Source: Triparma columacea
Lineage: Eukaryota; Sar; Bolidophyceae; Parmales; Triparmaceae
Direction: 5' to 3'
Assembly: GCA_030267965.1 (NCBI GenBank)
Contig: BRYA01000233.1
Coordinates: forward strand, 1-64,000
Length of the DNA stretch: 64,000 nucleotides
Positions 43,604-55,900 of this stretch are shown in pieces. Positions within the stretch are counted from its first letter, which is position 1, and every line of letters begins with the position of its first letter. A program made the position numbers and the translations under genes. The notes below the pieces were generated by a model. It ran no database searches. It saw nothing but the letters and a program-made list of their open reading frames with translations, and was not told where the DNA came from.

Positions 43604-46600
43604 CTAAAACATGAAACCACCAAAGCTATTGACTGCCTTGACTGTCAAATCTTCCTGCGACCTTGCCTTCCCCCCTAACTGCAGGCTCGTTGAGGTCCTA
43701 TGAAGCTTTGTGTTAGACCCCCCATTTCCCAAAGCGCCTCCTGCGACGCCGCCCTGCATCAAGTTCAAGCACTCCGCAAGCAAAGCAGAGGCCGTGTTCT
43801 CTAGACCTTCCGACTGTCCTTGCACCACGAGGGGGTTGGCCGAATGTGTCTGGGTAAAGAAGCGGACGCACGCGTTGCCTGGGGGAAGGATCGCAAAGAC
43901 GTGCCCGTAGGGAACCTCCACGAACTTGATAGACACTGTTCCCTTTCCTACGTCTATCGTGGAGACGTGCCTTAAAACTCTCTTCCTGCGATAAGCGAAA
44001 TGCAAAAATAGTTAGGTGTGAGCTCGTTGCTCCGCTCCTCACGCCTCGCTCCGCTCCTCACGCCTCGCTCCGCTTCTCACTCCTCGCTCCTCCTCACCTG
44101 GCCCTGCAATCCGCAACCTTGGCCGCGAGCTCTTCATCCAGCCTTTCCTTCACAGTCTCCCATTCCTCGCTCACCCCGAACTTCTTCCCCAGAGCCTGGT
44201 CGCTGCAGCTCAGAATCCTCTCCATATCCCAATCGGCTTCCATTCCAAGCTCCTTCACGAGGACCATCAGACACCTTGCGGTATACTCGTTGTTAAGATC
44301 CTTCTCGAAGTCCTTCTCCATCATCCCTTGACTAATGGCCTCGTTGACAGCCTCGCTCAACTTGCACCCTTCAACCTCCACCCCGTCGTCGCTAGGCGGG
44401 GGGGAGATCCTTCTCATGATGTACGAGAAACTGACGCTGATCACGCCGTCAACTTTCTTAATCTTGTCTCCGCTGTTAAGCAGATCCCTAATGGTCCTGA
44501 GAACTGGCAGGCTTCCTCCGACGCAGACCTCCCTTAAATATCTCCCCCCCCTCCTCATAGGACCATACGCCTTTCTTGCGATGCTCTCCCTCAACGCCTT
44601 GTCACCGCTCAGCCCCATATTGTTCGCCGTAATGACATGAGCACCGTCCGCGAGCCAGTCCGGGTGACAAAGACTAACATCTGCATCGGCGGTACAATCG
44701 AAGATGATGTTGTACCCGCTGTCCTCGCACAGTACATGGGACTTCAAATACTTGTAAACCTTGGACCCCTGCGGCAGGCGAAGCGAGTCACACGGAATGG
44801 GTTTTTTTTTGTTAGCTCTGATAATTGCCATGTTAATTTTTTACCGATTCTCACCTTTTGCTCCTTAAAAGCTTCAGAGCGTTTCGACCCGTCCCAAACT
44901 CCCTTGGTGATGCTTCCGCCGTTGTCCGTATACATGAGCCTGGGACGAGCAAAAGAAGTCAGTTGGTAAGTTATACACTGCATTAGTCGTCGCTCCGCTC
45001 CTCCTCAACCTCCTTGCTCCTGCTTCGCTGTTTCATTTTTAGTGCATTCTCACCTATTCTCGTTGGCAACCGCTATCACCTGAACATCAATGTCAAAGGC
45101 TACCATGATCTTCTCCCTTTGCATCTTGAGGAGCTCGAGGAGGGCGCAACCAAGCGAGTCCTCGGAGGACATGACGACACCAACACGGACCGACTGATGC
45201 GAGAGCCTGAAGGCCGCGTGGACAGCCCTCAATGCCCTTGTCGCCTCGGCTCCCCTCACGACGCAACTGATGTTTCTCTCACTGCAACCCTGCGCGATGG
45301 CCAAAACGTTGATCTTGCTCTCTCCGAGGGCCGAGAAGAACCTCCCTGCCACGCCTGTCGTATCGCTCATGCCGTCTCCGACCGCGGCAATGATGGAGCA
45401 GGGTTTTTCAATGGTGATGTCGTTTATGTGCTTCAGTTTGAGCTGTGACGGGCGAAACAATGATAAACGTAAGAGCGATGAGCGCAGCGGATTACAAAAT
45501 AGTAGGAATATGCAATGAGCGATTGCGACTCGCTTAACCTTTCCCTCCGGCCCGCGCGTCCCTTTCTCCGCTTCACTCTCCGTCCAAACTTACCTCCCTC
45601 GAGAAGACATCCTGGAGGACCCTCAAGGCGTCCTTAGCCTCACTCTCGTTGATGGCGAGGGTGATGCTATGCTCGCTACTCGCCTGGGCAATGAGTACCA
45701 CGTTGATACCCTCAGCCTCCAGGGTCCCAAAGAGCCTTCTGCTGACGCCCTTGACGCCCACCATGCCGCTGCCCTCAAGATTTACCACAGCCATGTTGTC
45801 GATGGAGGCGAAGCCGCAAACACACCTGTCCCTCTCCTTGTGGGTGAGGCTAGAAGTGAAGATCCTGCTCCCCCTGAAGGCAGGGTTGAAGGTGTTGCGG
45901 ATGAAGATGGGGATGGGGGGGTTTGAGAGGATAGCCGGCTGCGGCGAGCGAAGCGAGATGTGGAAATAAGAAAATTGCGTTAGCACTCACTGAGAAATGC
46001 CAAGTTAAGTGCTGCTTTCGCCCATTCTCACCTGCATCGTCTTGGGGTGGATGACCTTGGCCCCGAAGTAAGCCAGTTCCATGGCCTCGTTGAAGCTTAC
46101 TTCCCCAAGAACCTTCGCCCCCTTGACCCTCCTCGGGTCCGCGCTGAGGACGCCGTCAACATCGGTGTATATATAGATCGCCGAGGCCGAGAGAAGCCTC
46201 CCGAAGATGCTGGCTGAGTAGTCGCTGCCGTCCCTCCCAAGGGTGGTGCTGACGCCCTCGGTGTTCCGGGCCACGAAACCCGTTGCGACTAGGCAGACTT
46301 GGTGATCGTCGACGGGGGAAGAGTACTCCTGGAGGAGCTTTGAGCTGTGACGTGCAAAGAGAGCCGCGAAGAGGGTCGCGTTAGTGTGTATACAGGAGTT
46401 CGACGAGGGAAGCGAGCCACGAGAGGGTGAATTGTATAGTGCTGCCGGTCATGTTGTCGCCGCGCTCCTCTGCTTCACATCCAGTCTCACCTGTCCGTCC
46501 AGACAATGGTCTGCTCGTCCTCCACAGTCTCGTCCACGACAAGGACCAGCCTCGCGTCAAGGTACCTGTAGATATAGGGTCCGTCGGGGTACGTCCCCCT

Positions 46601-47245
46601 CATGACGGCGGTGAGAATGTTGGCGCTCCAAACCTCCCCGTATCCAGACACCAAGGACTGGATCTTGCTGGGCTTCCACTTCATAAGGGAGACCGTCTTA
46701 AGGACATCCCTGATGTCCTTGATGTCGCGAGTGATCAGACCGAGCAGGCTCTCTCGCTCGGATTCAGGAATAGAGAGTGTGGAGATGCACTTGGTGTGCT
46801 TGTCCACGATGATTTGGACGGTCTCGTCGATTCCCTTCGGGAGGGTAGGTAATGGAGTTAGGTTGGGAGTACGACGACGGAACTTTTCAAGACGAAATCT
46901 ACTCTCCCTCGCCCTCACCTTCTCATCCCTGACGCTAGCAAAGGCAACCAAGTTGAGGAGGAGGTCAGTGGTTTTCGGCTTCCCTCCCATCGCAGACACG
47001 ACACAGCAAATATTGGGACTCGAGGAAGCTTCGAGCGCTGATGCAAGGATGCGCGCACACTTCAGGCTGAGGAGGGGTAACGTGTGTGAGATGTGTGCAG
47101 GTGTGAGATGTGTGCAGATGGACAGATGGTGAGATGTGTGCATCAGCGTCGGGCGAGGGTGAATTTAAACTCACTAATTTTCACTAGAGGAGACAGACGT
47201 CCCTCCAAACTTCAAAACCTGCCAAGATCTAGACGCCTTGACCAT
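43604..47245 (-). CDS. Bifunctional aspartate kinase-homoserine dehydrogenase, dehydrogenase half degenerate
   Basis: Nine exons: 47175-47245, 46919-47066, 46491-46834, 46032-46344, 45594-45938, 45054-45442, 44855-44939, 44098-44768, 43604-43985; total 2748 bases, 915 residues. The kinase is intact: KFGGTSV, SGYGEVWSANIL, TTLGRDGSDYSAS, TDVDGVLSADPRRV. Two ACT domains follow (FASIDNMAVVNLEG; SIIAAVGDGMSD). The dehydrogenase half aligns end to end but lacks key residues: the glycine loop is MSSEDSLG, the usual TPNKKA reads TANNMG, and the catalytic Lys of the D-x-A-R-K segment is Cys (TARCL, codon 44271-44273). This enzyme normally performs the first and third steps of threonine/methionine synthesis. 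No transit peptide is seen before MVKASRSWQVLK; an upstream exon is possible. Confidence 0.85.
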
Positions 47246-47669
47246 GTTTGACGTATTGAAAATGCTTCTTAAGGACTTAAATGGATTGAAGAGCAAATCG
47301 AGGGCAACTGCAAAGTTTCAGGATTGCCTATTCTGACTTTGTGATGCGTTTCAAGTATAGCCAAGGCTTTCAGTTGACACCACAGATCAGATTGTACAGA
47401 GCGCGAAACTCTGCGAATCCACCAAAAAAATTGAAAATGTGGAAGAGTGGCCTTCAGCAAACTTCAGAGCAGAGCCTTATTTCTTCCATTCCAATCCCAC
47501 CAAGCAAAGACACACGCTCAATTGACTTCTCTCGCTACATTACTATACATACGTACGATTTGGACCCAATAACACCTAAGATCTGATTCCACAGAAGGTT
47601 CTGCACGAAGAATTTACGGGAAGAACGCACCTCTCCTTTCCCCCACCTCCCTGATATCCCTACACCACC
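47246..47669. other. Divergent promoter region
   Basis: About 420 bases between the aspartate kinase gene and the next plus-strand gene. A plus-strand frame (47341-47586) is open but has no recognisable features. A plastid-targeting 5' exon for the kinase could lie here; I could not identify one. Confidence 0.4.
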
Positions 47670-48209
47670 ATGCCTCCTGTATCATGCTCTGGAGTAACCT
47701 ACTTCAAGCTCAGCCCGCAGCCTTCCTACGTGTGCATGGGCTTCAAATCCTCCCTCCCTTCCTCTTCTTTTCCTCCTCGTCCACCATCAACCTTCAAATC
47801 TTTGTGTTTAGGTTATTCCGTGTACCGGGAGGACGAAAAGGGCATGGAGGGAGGCGTCTGTGGTGTTGGAATGCAGTTCATTGTTGGAAGGAAATCTCTT
47901 GAGGGCCAACAACCCTCTACACCTTCTGCCCCCAATGTCCCCTCCCCCCTCACCGCAACCACCTCGAAGTCCTCCCCCTCCTCCGCCTCTTCACCCAAGC
48001 CCACCTCCTTCAACCTCAATCTCTCCACCCTCTCCTCCACTGCCAAGCGCCACTCCAACTTTGCCCAGAAGATCCTCACTGAGGTTCGGGATACTGTCCA
48101 GGACAACTACAGGCAGAGGTGTCAAGAATTCGGCGGCAAAGTGGTCTCGAGGATCCCCAAGACTGCCAATGAGGTATGGAAATTCGCATCTGGGAGTGGG
48201 AAGATGTGA
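47670..48209 (+). CDS. Hypothetical Ser/Pro-rich protein
   Basis: A 179-residue single-exon frame with ATG in a pyrimidine-rich leader (ACCACCATG). The first 70 residues (SGVTYFKLSPQPSYVCMGFK, GMQFIVGRKSLEG) look structured, then comes a Ser/Pro/Thr-rich linker, then a helical end (NFAQKILTEVRDTVQDNYRQ). No family is recognised. Regular amino acid use and the clean stop support it as a gene. Confidence 0.5.
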   Translation: MPPVSCSGVTYFKLSPQPSYVCMGFKSSLPSSSFPPRPPSTFKSLCLGYSVYREDEKGMEGGVCGVGMQFIVGRKSLEGQQPSTPSAPNVPSPLTATTSKSSPSSASSPKPTSFNLNLSTLSSTAKRHSNFAQKILTEVRDTVQDNYRQRCQEFGGKVVSRIPKTANEVWKFASGSGKM

Positions 48210-48612
48210 CATTCATTGAAGTATAGGTTGGGGGGGATAGGTGGGGAGAGAGACGAAAGGAAGGGGGGAGGGGGAAGACAGAGGGGTGGGAGGGATTGTA
48301 CAAACTAAAAGGAGGTGACACAATACAATACAAGCGCACAAAGGCGGGTAGAGAGGATCGGGGAGAGAAACAAACGCAACAAATGTCGTCAAAGGGGAGG
48401 AAGAAGGGACCCCCTCCCCTTTTCACGATCCACCTATCGAACCGTCGCAATGAATCGAAGGATCGCTCTGACCATCGGTATCAAGCTTGCGCACACACTG
48501 TAAATAAATATGGCATATCAAACAAAAAGCTTTTATTTTTACTTTTTTTCCCCCATCCTTCTTCTCTCCTGCCGTTTTCGGCCCCAACTCCCACTCCACT
48601 TCTTCCCAACTC
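48210..48612. other. Intergenic region
   Basis: About 400 bases: a G-rich stretch (48227-48292), then AT-rich sequence ending in a pyrimidine run before the next start. No gene is seen. Confidence 0.4.
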
Positions 48613-50099
48613 ATGAGGCGCCAGGTTCGACAGCAGCCCTCGAGGACTGCATCCGGTCCTGCCCCGGCGGTTAGCTCCGCCCCAGCCAAGAAATCAAGGC
48701 TCCGGCGTAACAAAAAAGCCCAGCCCACAATCCCCATCCCCACAGCCTCAAAATCCACGGCAGACCCTTCCTCCCCCTCCTCCCCCTCGGTTCCTTCCGC
48801 CCCCGCTTCCGGCGAGGAGGCCGTGACAAAACGTCAGAGTTGCGAGGAGATCCTCACCTCCGGCTACGTGCAGTCATTCGTGGATTTTTTCTACCTTTCT
48901 CACAGGCCTGATCCGAATACATCCCAAAACAGCTTGGTGGCCCAACCCACGGCACCTCCCGAGGTGATTGAAATATCGCCACCTGAGATGACGTTCTTAA
49001 GGGACAACCTAACAAAGGCCGAGGAGGCTAGGAGGAAGGGGGACACACCGAATGTATACAACAGCTACAGGTAGGTGTCTGGGGTGGGGCATTCTTGTCT
49101 CCCGTATTGTGCTGAGTTGTTGAGATGTTGCCCCGTAGCCCGCAATCTAACCCCCCTCCCCACCCCCTCCTCACTCCTCCTTCGCTCCCTCCTACCCTCT
49201 CCCCAACCCCTCCCCAACTGAACAGCAACCTCGCACTGTACTTCCAATCTCCTCAGGTCTCCGATCCTCAAACTGGAGTATACTTCTACGAGAAGTGCCT
49301 CGAAATCTCAAAATTGACCGGCGACACGTCTGGCGAGATGGCCGCCTACCATAACCTTGGCTGTGTCCACCAGCAGATGGGCGATGCTGCGAATTCCATC
49401 CAGTTCCATGAGCGCCACTTTGAGCTGGCCCGGAAGGCCAAGGTGTACGCCGAGCAGGAGTCGGCATCCAAGGAGCTCGTGAAGGTGTACAGGGAGTACG
49501 CCGAGGAGAAGGAGCAGAACAAGGAGTACAACGAGGCGGTGGAATTCTATAGCAAGGCCCTCGAGTCTGCCAGGACTAGCAGGGACAGGAAGCAGGAGGG
49601 GATGGCGTGCTACAGACTCGGTAAAACCTACACCGAGGTGCAACAGGCGGCCAAGGCCGTCAACTTCCTCCACGAGTACGAGCGCATTTGCAAAGAAATG
49701 GGAGACCTGCAGGGCTCAGGTGCGGCGTTCTCCGCCCTCGCTGAAGCCTACCTATCCATCGAGGACTCTGAGAAGGCTTTGAGCTACCTCGAGCAGTTCT
49801 TTGAGATCGCGATCAAGACCGAGAACCTCACCGCGCAGGGGGAGGCCTGCTGCGCCCTCGGGGTAATCTGCAACAAGAGGGGAGACTACAAGAAGGCCGT
49901 CGAGCACTTCGAGAAGAACTTCGAAATCGCCCGCTCTATCGTGTCCTCAGGGGCTGGCGACTGCTCGCTCGTGGACGCCAGCAGGGTGTATCTCGGCATG
50001 GCGAGGGGGAACGCCCTCGTTGGTAAATACTTTATGAAAATCGAGGTTGACATCAAGAGCTTACTGAACTGGAAGATCAAGAGGGAGCCATTAGTGTAG
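48613..50099 (+). CDS. TPR protein, TTC29-like
   Basis: Two exons, 48613-49070 and 49226-50099 (443 residues). A basic, Ser/Pro-rich start (KKSRLRRNKKAQP) is followed by six or so TPR repeats (GEMAAYHNLGCVHQQMGDAA, EAVEFYSKALESARTSRDRK, AFSALAEAYLSIEDSEKALS, ALGVICNKRGDYKKAVEHF). The motif YFYEKCLEISKLTGD and the overall length resemble TTC29, an axonemal dynein-associated protein. That would fit a flagellate stage and the nearby centrin-linked and CH-domain genes, but TPR proteins are hard to assign by eye. Confidence 0.65.
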
Positions 50100-50215
50100 T
50101 GAGTGGTGGGTGGTCTATCTATCTGTAAACTAAACTGTTCGATTAGTATTGACGAAAAATAGAAATTTCACTGTTCTTGTCCCGATTTTACTTGTTGTTG
50201 GTAAAGAATTTTTCC

Positions 50216-51291
50216 ATGGGCTGCTGCTCGTCAAAGGAGAAGGAAATTGAATACTCGGAGCCCGAGCTCCGGAAATCTCTCCTCGACAGTGATCTCGATA
50301 ATATCATGCCCTCCCCAAAAACCAAGTCAAATTCCCCTGCTCCTCCTCCCTCGACCAACTCTACCCCTGCTACAAAGAACAGAAGTGGGTCCTTCTTCGA
50401 CGAAGACAACCTGAAGGAGGGGAGTCCGTCAACGAGCCACATCATGAAGAAGGGTTGGGCCGAGAAGCTGGGTCACAAACGAAAAAATTGGACGAAGAGA
50501 TACTTCCTCTTGTCCAATGGAGTGCTGTCGTATTATTCCGGAAGTCTCGACGTTTATCCATTCAGTACCGGATACAAGGGACACATAACCCTAAAGAACG
50601 CTAATATTACGAGCTTCATTGGCAAGGATATGAAGCTTGCAATCAAGATTACAAACCCCTCTGATGACAACAACGGGAAGTTCGACCTCAACATGAAGGC
50701 CGAAACCGACGAAGAAACTAAAAGCTGGGCGAAGGCCATTGCCAAAGAAGTCGACAAAACTTTGGGAGCTACGTCTCAGCAGATGGAAAATGTGGCCGAG
50801 AGAACGATAAGAACAAGCAGGTGAGAAGGGGGGGCACTTAATCGAAGCAGCAAGCGCGAAACAACCTAAACTTCCCTAACCCCTCATAATCCCCTTGCAG
50901 TTCAACAAGCAGCGGATCTATCAAAGCTAGGAGCAAAAGTATTATGCAGAGCGGAACCGGAGTGCTGAAACAGGGCTGGGGAAGGAAGAAGGGCTCAATG
51001 GTAAAGAACTGGAAGCGGCGATTCTTTGTCTTGGCGGATGGGTGGTTGAGCTATTATGCCAAAGGTCCGCCTCACGTGAGCGATCGCAAGGGGCAGCTTC
51101 CCCTCGATGGCTGTATAATAGAGGTGAAGGACGACAAGAAGACCATTCATATTCAGAGCGCGATACAGAAGAGAACTCTGATTATCGAGTTTGCGACCGA
51201 GGAGGACGCAGAGGACTGGGCTGATCACTTGGATGCAGGTGTGGAAGAGATTGGTACAATTAGAGTCGTCCGTTTTAACAATAAGGTGTGA
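50216..51291 (+). CDS. Lipidated protein with two PH domains
   Basis: Two exons, 50216-50820 and 50901-51291 (331 residues). The start MGCCSSKEKE is a textbook N-myristoylation plus palmitoylation signal, so I prefer this ATG over the one at 50177. PH domain 1: KKGWAEKLGHKRKNWTKRYF to ETKSWAKAIAKEV. PH domain 2: KQGWGRKKGSMVKNWKRRFF to DAEDWADHLDAG. Ser-rich linkers precede each. PH domains bind phosphoinositides, so membrane-anchored signalling is likely; no catalytic domain is present. Confidence 0.8.
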
Positions 51292-51323
51292 CAATATTGC
51301 ATAAATAACGAAGAGAAGTTCAA

Positions 51324-52865
51324 TTACAGCTTTCCAGTCAATATGACATCCTCGACTGGAAACTTGCTATGCTGACCATCAGCGATCATAAGGATGCTTT
51401 CAATGTGGCCCTCCTTGAAACCCAGCTCCTTGAGCTCCTTTCGATCACAGTTCAACAGGTCAAACATGGTGTTTAGTTTCTTCAAATCCCACATGTTTTG
51501 GATGTAGCGCTTTACGTCATTCTTTTGGAGGCCGATTGAAAAGAGAAATTTGACCAAGCTCCTTCCATCCTGTTTCTGGAGCTTGACACGAGGGATGATC
51601 TTCGCAATTCTCTCCCTGTGCACCGCAGACCTGATCGCAACCTTGTTCTTCAAAGCATCCTCCACACTCCAACCGTTGTCATTCTTCAGGCTAAGGCTGG
51701 CAAGGCCGAAAAGGCACTCGAAGCCGCAATCAATGAGGTATCCGAGGTATTTGGTGGCCGACGTGTTGTCAATTTCGGCCTTCCGTAGCATCTTGAAAGC
51801 AGGGTGGTTCTGCACGAAGTCCCTCTCCTGAATGAGCTCTCCAAGCACGTCCCCAGCCTGCAGCACTGTAATGTCGTTCTGCATGTTATTTGCCCTAGCC
51901 TCTTTCATGAGAGCCTCAAGCAGATGCAAGTCCCTCGCCATCACGGCGACCTTGCATTCTTCTCTCAGGGACATGATGCTCCTCAGAAGCATCGCCTCCT
52001 TCATTTCCTCAGTCGCCTGCAGGTGCAGCTCACCCCCTTGCTTTATGAGCTCTCTCAAATGCTCCAAATCATCCCTTGCGTACAGCTGCTTCTTGAGCTC
52101 CCTCATGAAGTTTGTTATGGGGTCAGGCCGACCGTATATCTTTATCATTACCCAGCTGGCATCCCAAATCCTGCTTCCCTTCACCTCCAACTTCAGCTCC
52201 GCGGCAAGCGCGCGCTTCTTCACAGTTATGAACTCGTACGGCTCAACCTCAGTCCAGGGCACATACACGATCCATTCTCCATGCTGGTCCTTATAACTTA
52301 GCTGATAAACGCTGCTGTGGTCGTTGCGAAGCCAGCAGTAATCAATTTCATAAATATCATCTCCCTCACCCCCAAAATCTAGCACGACGTACTCAACCCA
52401 GTCGCCCATCTTCACCTTGTTCTTCTTGCTGTTCGTCATGCTGCAGCTGTGCCAGGAACCTTTATTCTTAAGTACGTTCCTAAACCTTCCAAATTCCCGT
52501 TCTGACGATACCTCCAAGATCTCACCCTCACCGTCGCCTACCAGAAGCTTAGGCTCCCCAAATTCTTCTCCTGGTATGAACTGTTGCGAGGGACACAAGG
52601 GGGAAAAGTTAGTTTAGTCAAGAGAAATGCGATATCTCCGCATCTCGCACCACAGAGGAGTTCGCATACGGCGCTAAAGAACGCATATCAAACGAAACAT
52701 CCTCTCTCAAGCCACACATGCCAACAGTCCCCTTCGCTCGCAACAGGGGAGACCCACCTCTTGCAACTCTCCTTTCCGCGCAACGAGAATGTCGTCGTCA
52801 AAATCCGGCTCGGAATCGTATAAGTCTGATCCTTCCGATGCCTCAGATGCTCCACGCGCCACCAT
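51324..52865 (-). CDS. Hypothetical protein with SAM-like C-terminus
   Basis: Two exons, 52758-52865 and 51324-52580 (454 residues). It starts with MVARGASEASEGSDLYDSEP. The first third is beta-rich with a possible carbohydrate- or protein-binding fold (GDWVEYVVLDFGGEGDDIYE, WIVYVPWTEVEPYEF, SRIWDASWVMIKIYG). The middle is helical. The last ~70 residues (GRSLVKFLFSIGLQKNDVKR, LNCDRKELKELGFKEGHIES) resemble a SAM domain. No family is named. The gene is convergent with the double-PH gene and tandem with the Sfi1-like gene. Confidence 0.6.
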
Positions 52866-52943
52866 TGTGTCAGGTAAAAAAATGGTTTCCACCCAAATCG
52901 CAATTAGGCACAACAACAACAAACTGACTTTGGCACCCTCTTA

Positions 52944-55900
52944 CTACTTCGAGTAGCCCCGCTTCCTGGAAATTCCCGGACTGAACATGCCCCCCTCTTC
53001 TCTACCACCCTCTTGCTCCTTCTGGCTCTCGTACCTGTCGGCGTATCCTCCACTGATCTCTCTCCTCCCCCCCACCAGCTTGCCGATCCAACGACCCCTC
53101 CTACCCAATTTCTCTCCCGCTTGCAGCCCCCGAAATCCCAGTTCCAAAAGGACCCTCTGTCTAAAACTTTCTGCGTTTTGGGCGAGGAGAATGTCATACT
53201 GTCGCCAGCAAGAAAAGCATCTCCGCACTAAATTTCTTGCCCAGTGCGCCCTTGACAATTGCAGCTTAAGAACAGCGACGCGCATTTTTCTCAGAACGAC
53301 CCTCTTTCGTTCTCCCTGTTGCACGGGAACCCTGAGTTGTGCATTTTTGTAATCTCTCATTTTTCTCACGCAAAGTTTCAACACCCTGCGCCTCCAAATG
53401 TTCTCTGCCTCCTTGAGCTTTTTCGTGCTTTTCAACTTTGCCAGCCATAGTCTGAGGGCCCTTCTCTTTTTGAACTTTCGTCCCATATTTGCAGCCTTGA
53501 CCAACCCATCTTCGTCCGTCTCCGCTCGATCTCTCCAAGTTTTGAAAACCGCATCAACCTTCTTCCACAGCATAGCCGTGTCCTTGATTCCAGCAAAGCA
53601 CGTCCTCAAGATTTCGAGGCGACGTCGCACTTCAAGTACCTTCGCATTCGCATGCGCTTCTACTTTCAGTTTCCTCATCAAAGACAGCTTCCGGAAGCAC
53701 ACCCAAATCGAACTCAGATTCGTTACCTTGCCCTTCGCCCTCCACAATGCTAATGATTCCCTCTCCCACTTCTTTCTCTTCCTCAACTTGCTAAACGCCT
53801 TCAAACTTGCCTCCATTCCCCTCATTTCCCTCCACCTGTCTGCTCTCCAAATGGCGATTCTTTCTTCCCCCCACCCCTCAGCCAACCTACCCCAGACAAT
53901 GAGAACCTTGCGGGCCCTGTAGCGGTCCGCGACCTGGTAGCCTGCTACTCTCCTCAGACTCCTCACCGACCATCGCCGCAATGCCCGGGATGCGACCTTG
54001 TCTTTCCAGAACTTTTCGGCCTTTAGAAGTAAGGCTCCTTCGCCCTTCTTCTCTTTCCAAGTCTTTCTCCACCTCTGCCAGCACACCATCCCTATTCTCT
54101 GGTCTACCCTTCGCCCGATGTCCCTCACAATGATCTTCTCTTTCTTTCTCTTCACCTGCACTTCTGCGAGCCTTACTAAAACACCCCGCTTTGCCCTTCC
54201 CTCCCTCCTTCTTTGCATTCTACCAATTCGCACACACTGGTAGAACCTCGTCATCCCAATCTCTAGCTTTCTAATTTCCCACCAGCGCACTGCACGCTGT
54301 AACCTTTCTCGGGCTTGCACTGAAAGTTCCGTTTCGCGAATCATTTTATGCAACGCTCTGTATTGCGTAATTTCCGACCTGAGCTTGATCCCGGCTCTAT
54401 TAGCTTTTTGTTCTTCGCGTCGGCTTAATGCGATTCGTTTCGATATGGCCACGAATCTAGAAAATCCCGAACTCTTAATCAATGCCAATCTCCACTTCCC
54501 CGCCTTTTCTGCATTCATCCTTGCAGTCTTTCTCCTTGTTCTATTATCAATCAAGCTCCAGAGCGCTCGTGCTTTCCCCCTTCTCTCCCACCAGCTCTTT
54601 CCTATCCCTTCGTCCCTTTCCCCCTTCTTACTGGCTTCCACGTTGAGGCACCAATACTTAAAACAAGCCCGTATCCACCTCCTCTCGACGCTCTTCCTTA
54701 TCTCGCTCACCCTGCGCCTCCTCACTGTCCAAGTCAACCAGCTGTAGAGAGTTTCTCCCTTCAGTTTCACAACAGCGCTTTCTCTGAAGTGCCGCAATTT
54801 CTGCGATGGGCGCGATGATGATGATGGGACGATAATGGATTAGATTTCTTGTTGCACCGTTGAGCCCCATCCCACCACCACCTGCTATGCTCAAATTCTT
54901 GCAAGTGCTCACCTTCTCCCCGACGTAAACCCATCTCCACTCGGCAAACATCTTCTCGGCGATCCATCGGTGATATGCTTCGGTTACCCTCCTCACTGCC
55001 ATCCTCATATTTGCGGCCCGTTTCCACCACCGGAACCCCTTTGATACAACGTAACCATTCCGAACAGTTCTCAATCGCAACCTCAGCGACAAGAAATCGA
55101 AGAATGACACCATCTTCCTTCGTTCTATCATTGCCTTGACTGCGACAGCCTTGCATTTCGTTCTGAACCACCCCCAAGCCGCCCCCAACAACCTCCGCCT
55201 GAATGTTTCGAGGCACACCCTTGTCTTCAGCTTCAGTATTTTGCCGCGGGCCGCATTAGCAGCCAGTGACTCCCACACACACTCTTTTATCCTCTTATTG
55301 CGGCGCCCCTTAATCCTCCCTCTGCCAAATAAAGCGGTCGTCATGACTCGTCTCCATTTACCGAAGGCGAGGTGTAACATCCAACCGGTGGTAACAACTG
55401 CGGAAATTCTCCAAATGCGAAAGTATCGCCTCACGGAGCTGTGCGACCAAAGGTCGAGAACCTTCCTTTTTCTTGCATCCAACAGCTTTGTGGTGTATCT
55501 TGTCGACCATAGCTGAAGCGTTTCCTTTTTCATCCTCAGCTTTCTCACATCTTCCACGTGTCTGGTCACAGAATCGCACCACCGCCTGTACTCCCTCCAC
55601 TGCTTCAGTCCCCCGAAAGCGATCGTCTTCAAGTGCGCCAAGTACAACAGCCAAATTCTGAAGGCCAAAGTCTTTGACTTGTTCATACTCTTGGAGTATT
55701 TCCGCAGGGCATGAAGCGAGAATCTAGCCAGCACGCGCGACTTTACAAAGGACTGCCACCTGCGAAACCTCATCACTATTCTCATGGAATCGGCTTCATT
55801 GGCACGACTGTTATTGTCTCTCGCGACCGAAGCTTGAGACGTTCGGGGCTCGAATGTCAGGTGTGCTACCGAGCTAGCCCTGGCATCTTCAGATATCCTG

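Noticed and set aside
47341..47586. Plus-strand frame between the aspartate kinase gene and the hypothetical gene
   Set aside because: Its composition is not coding-like, and it lies in a divergent promoter region.
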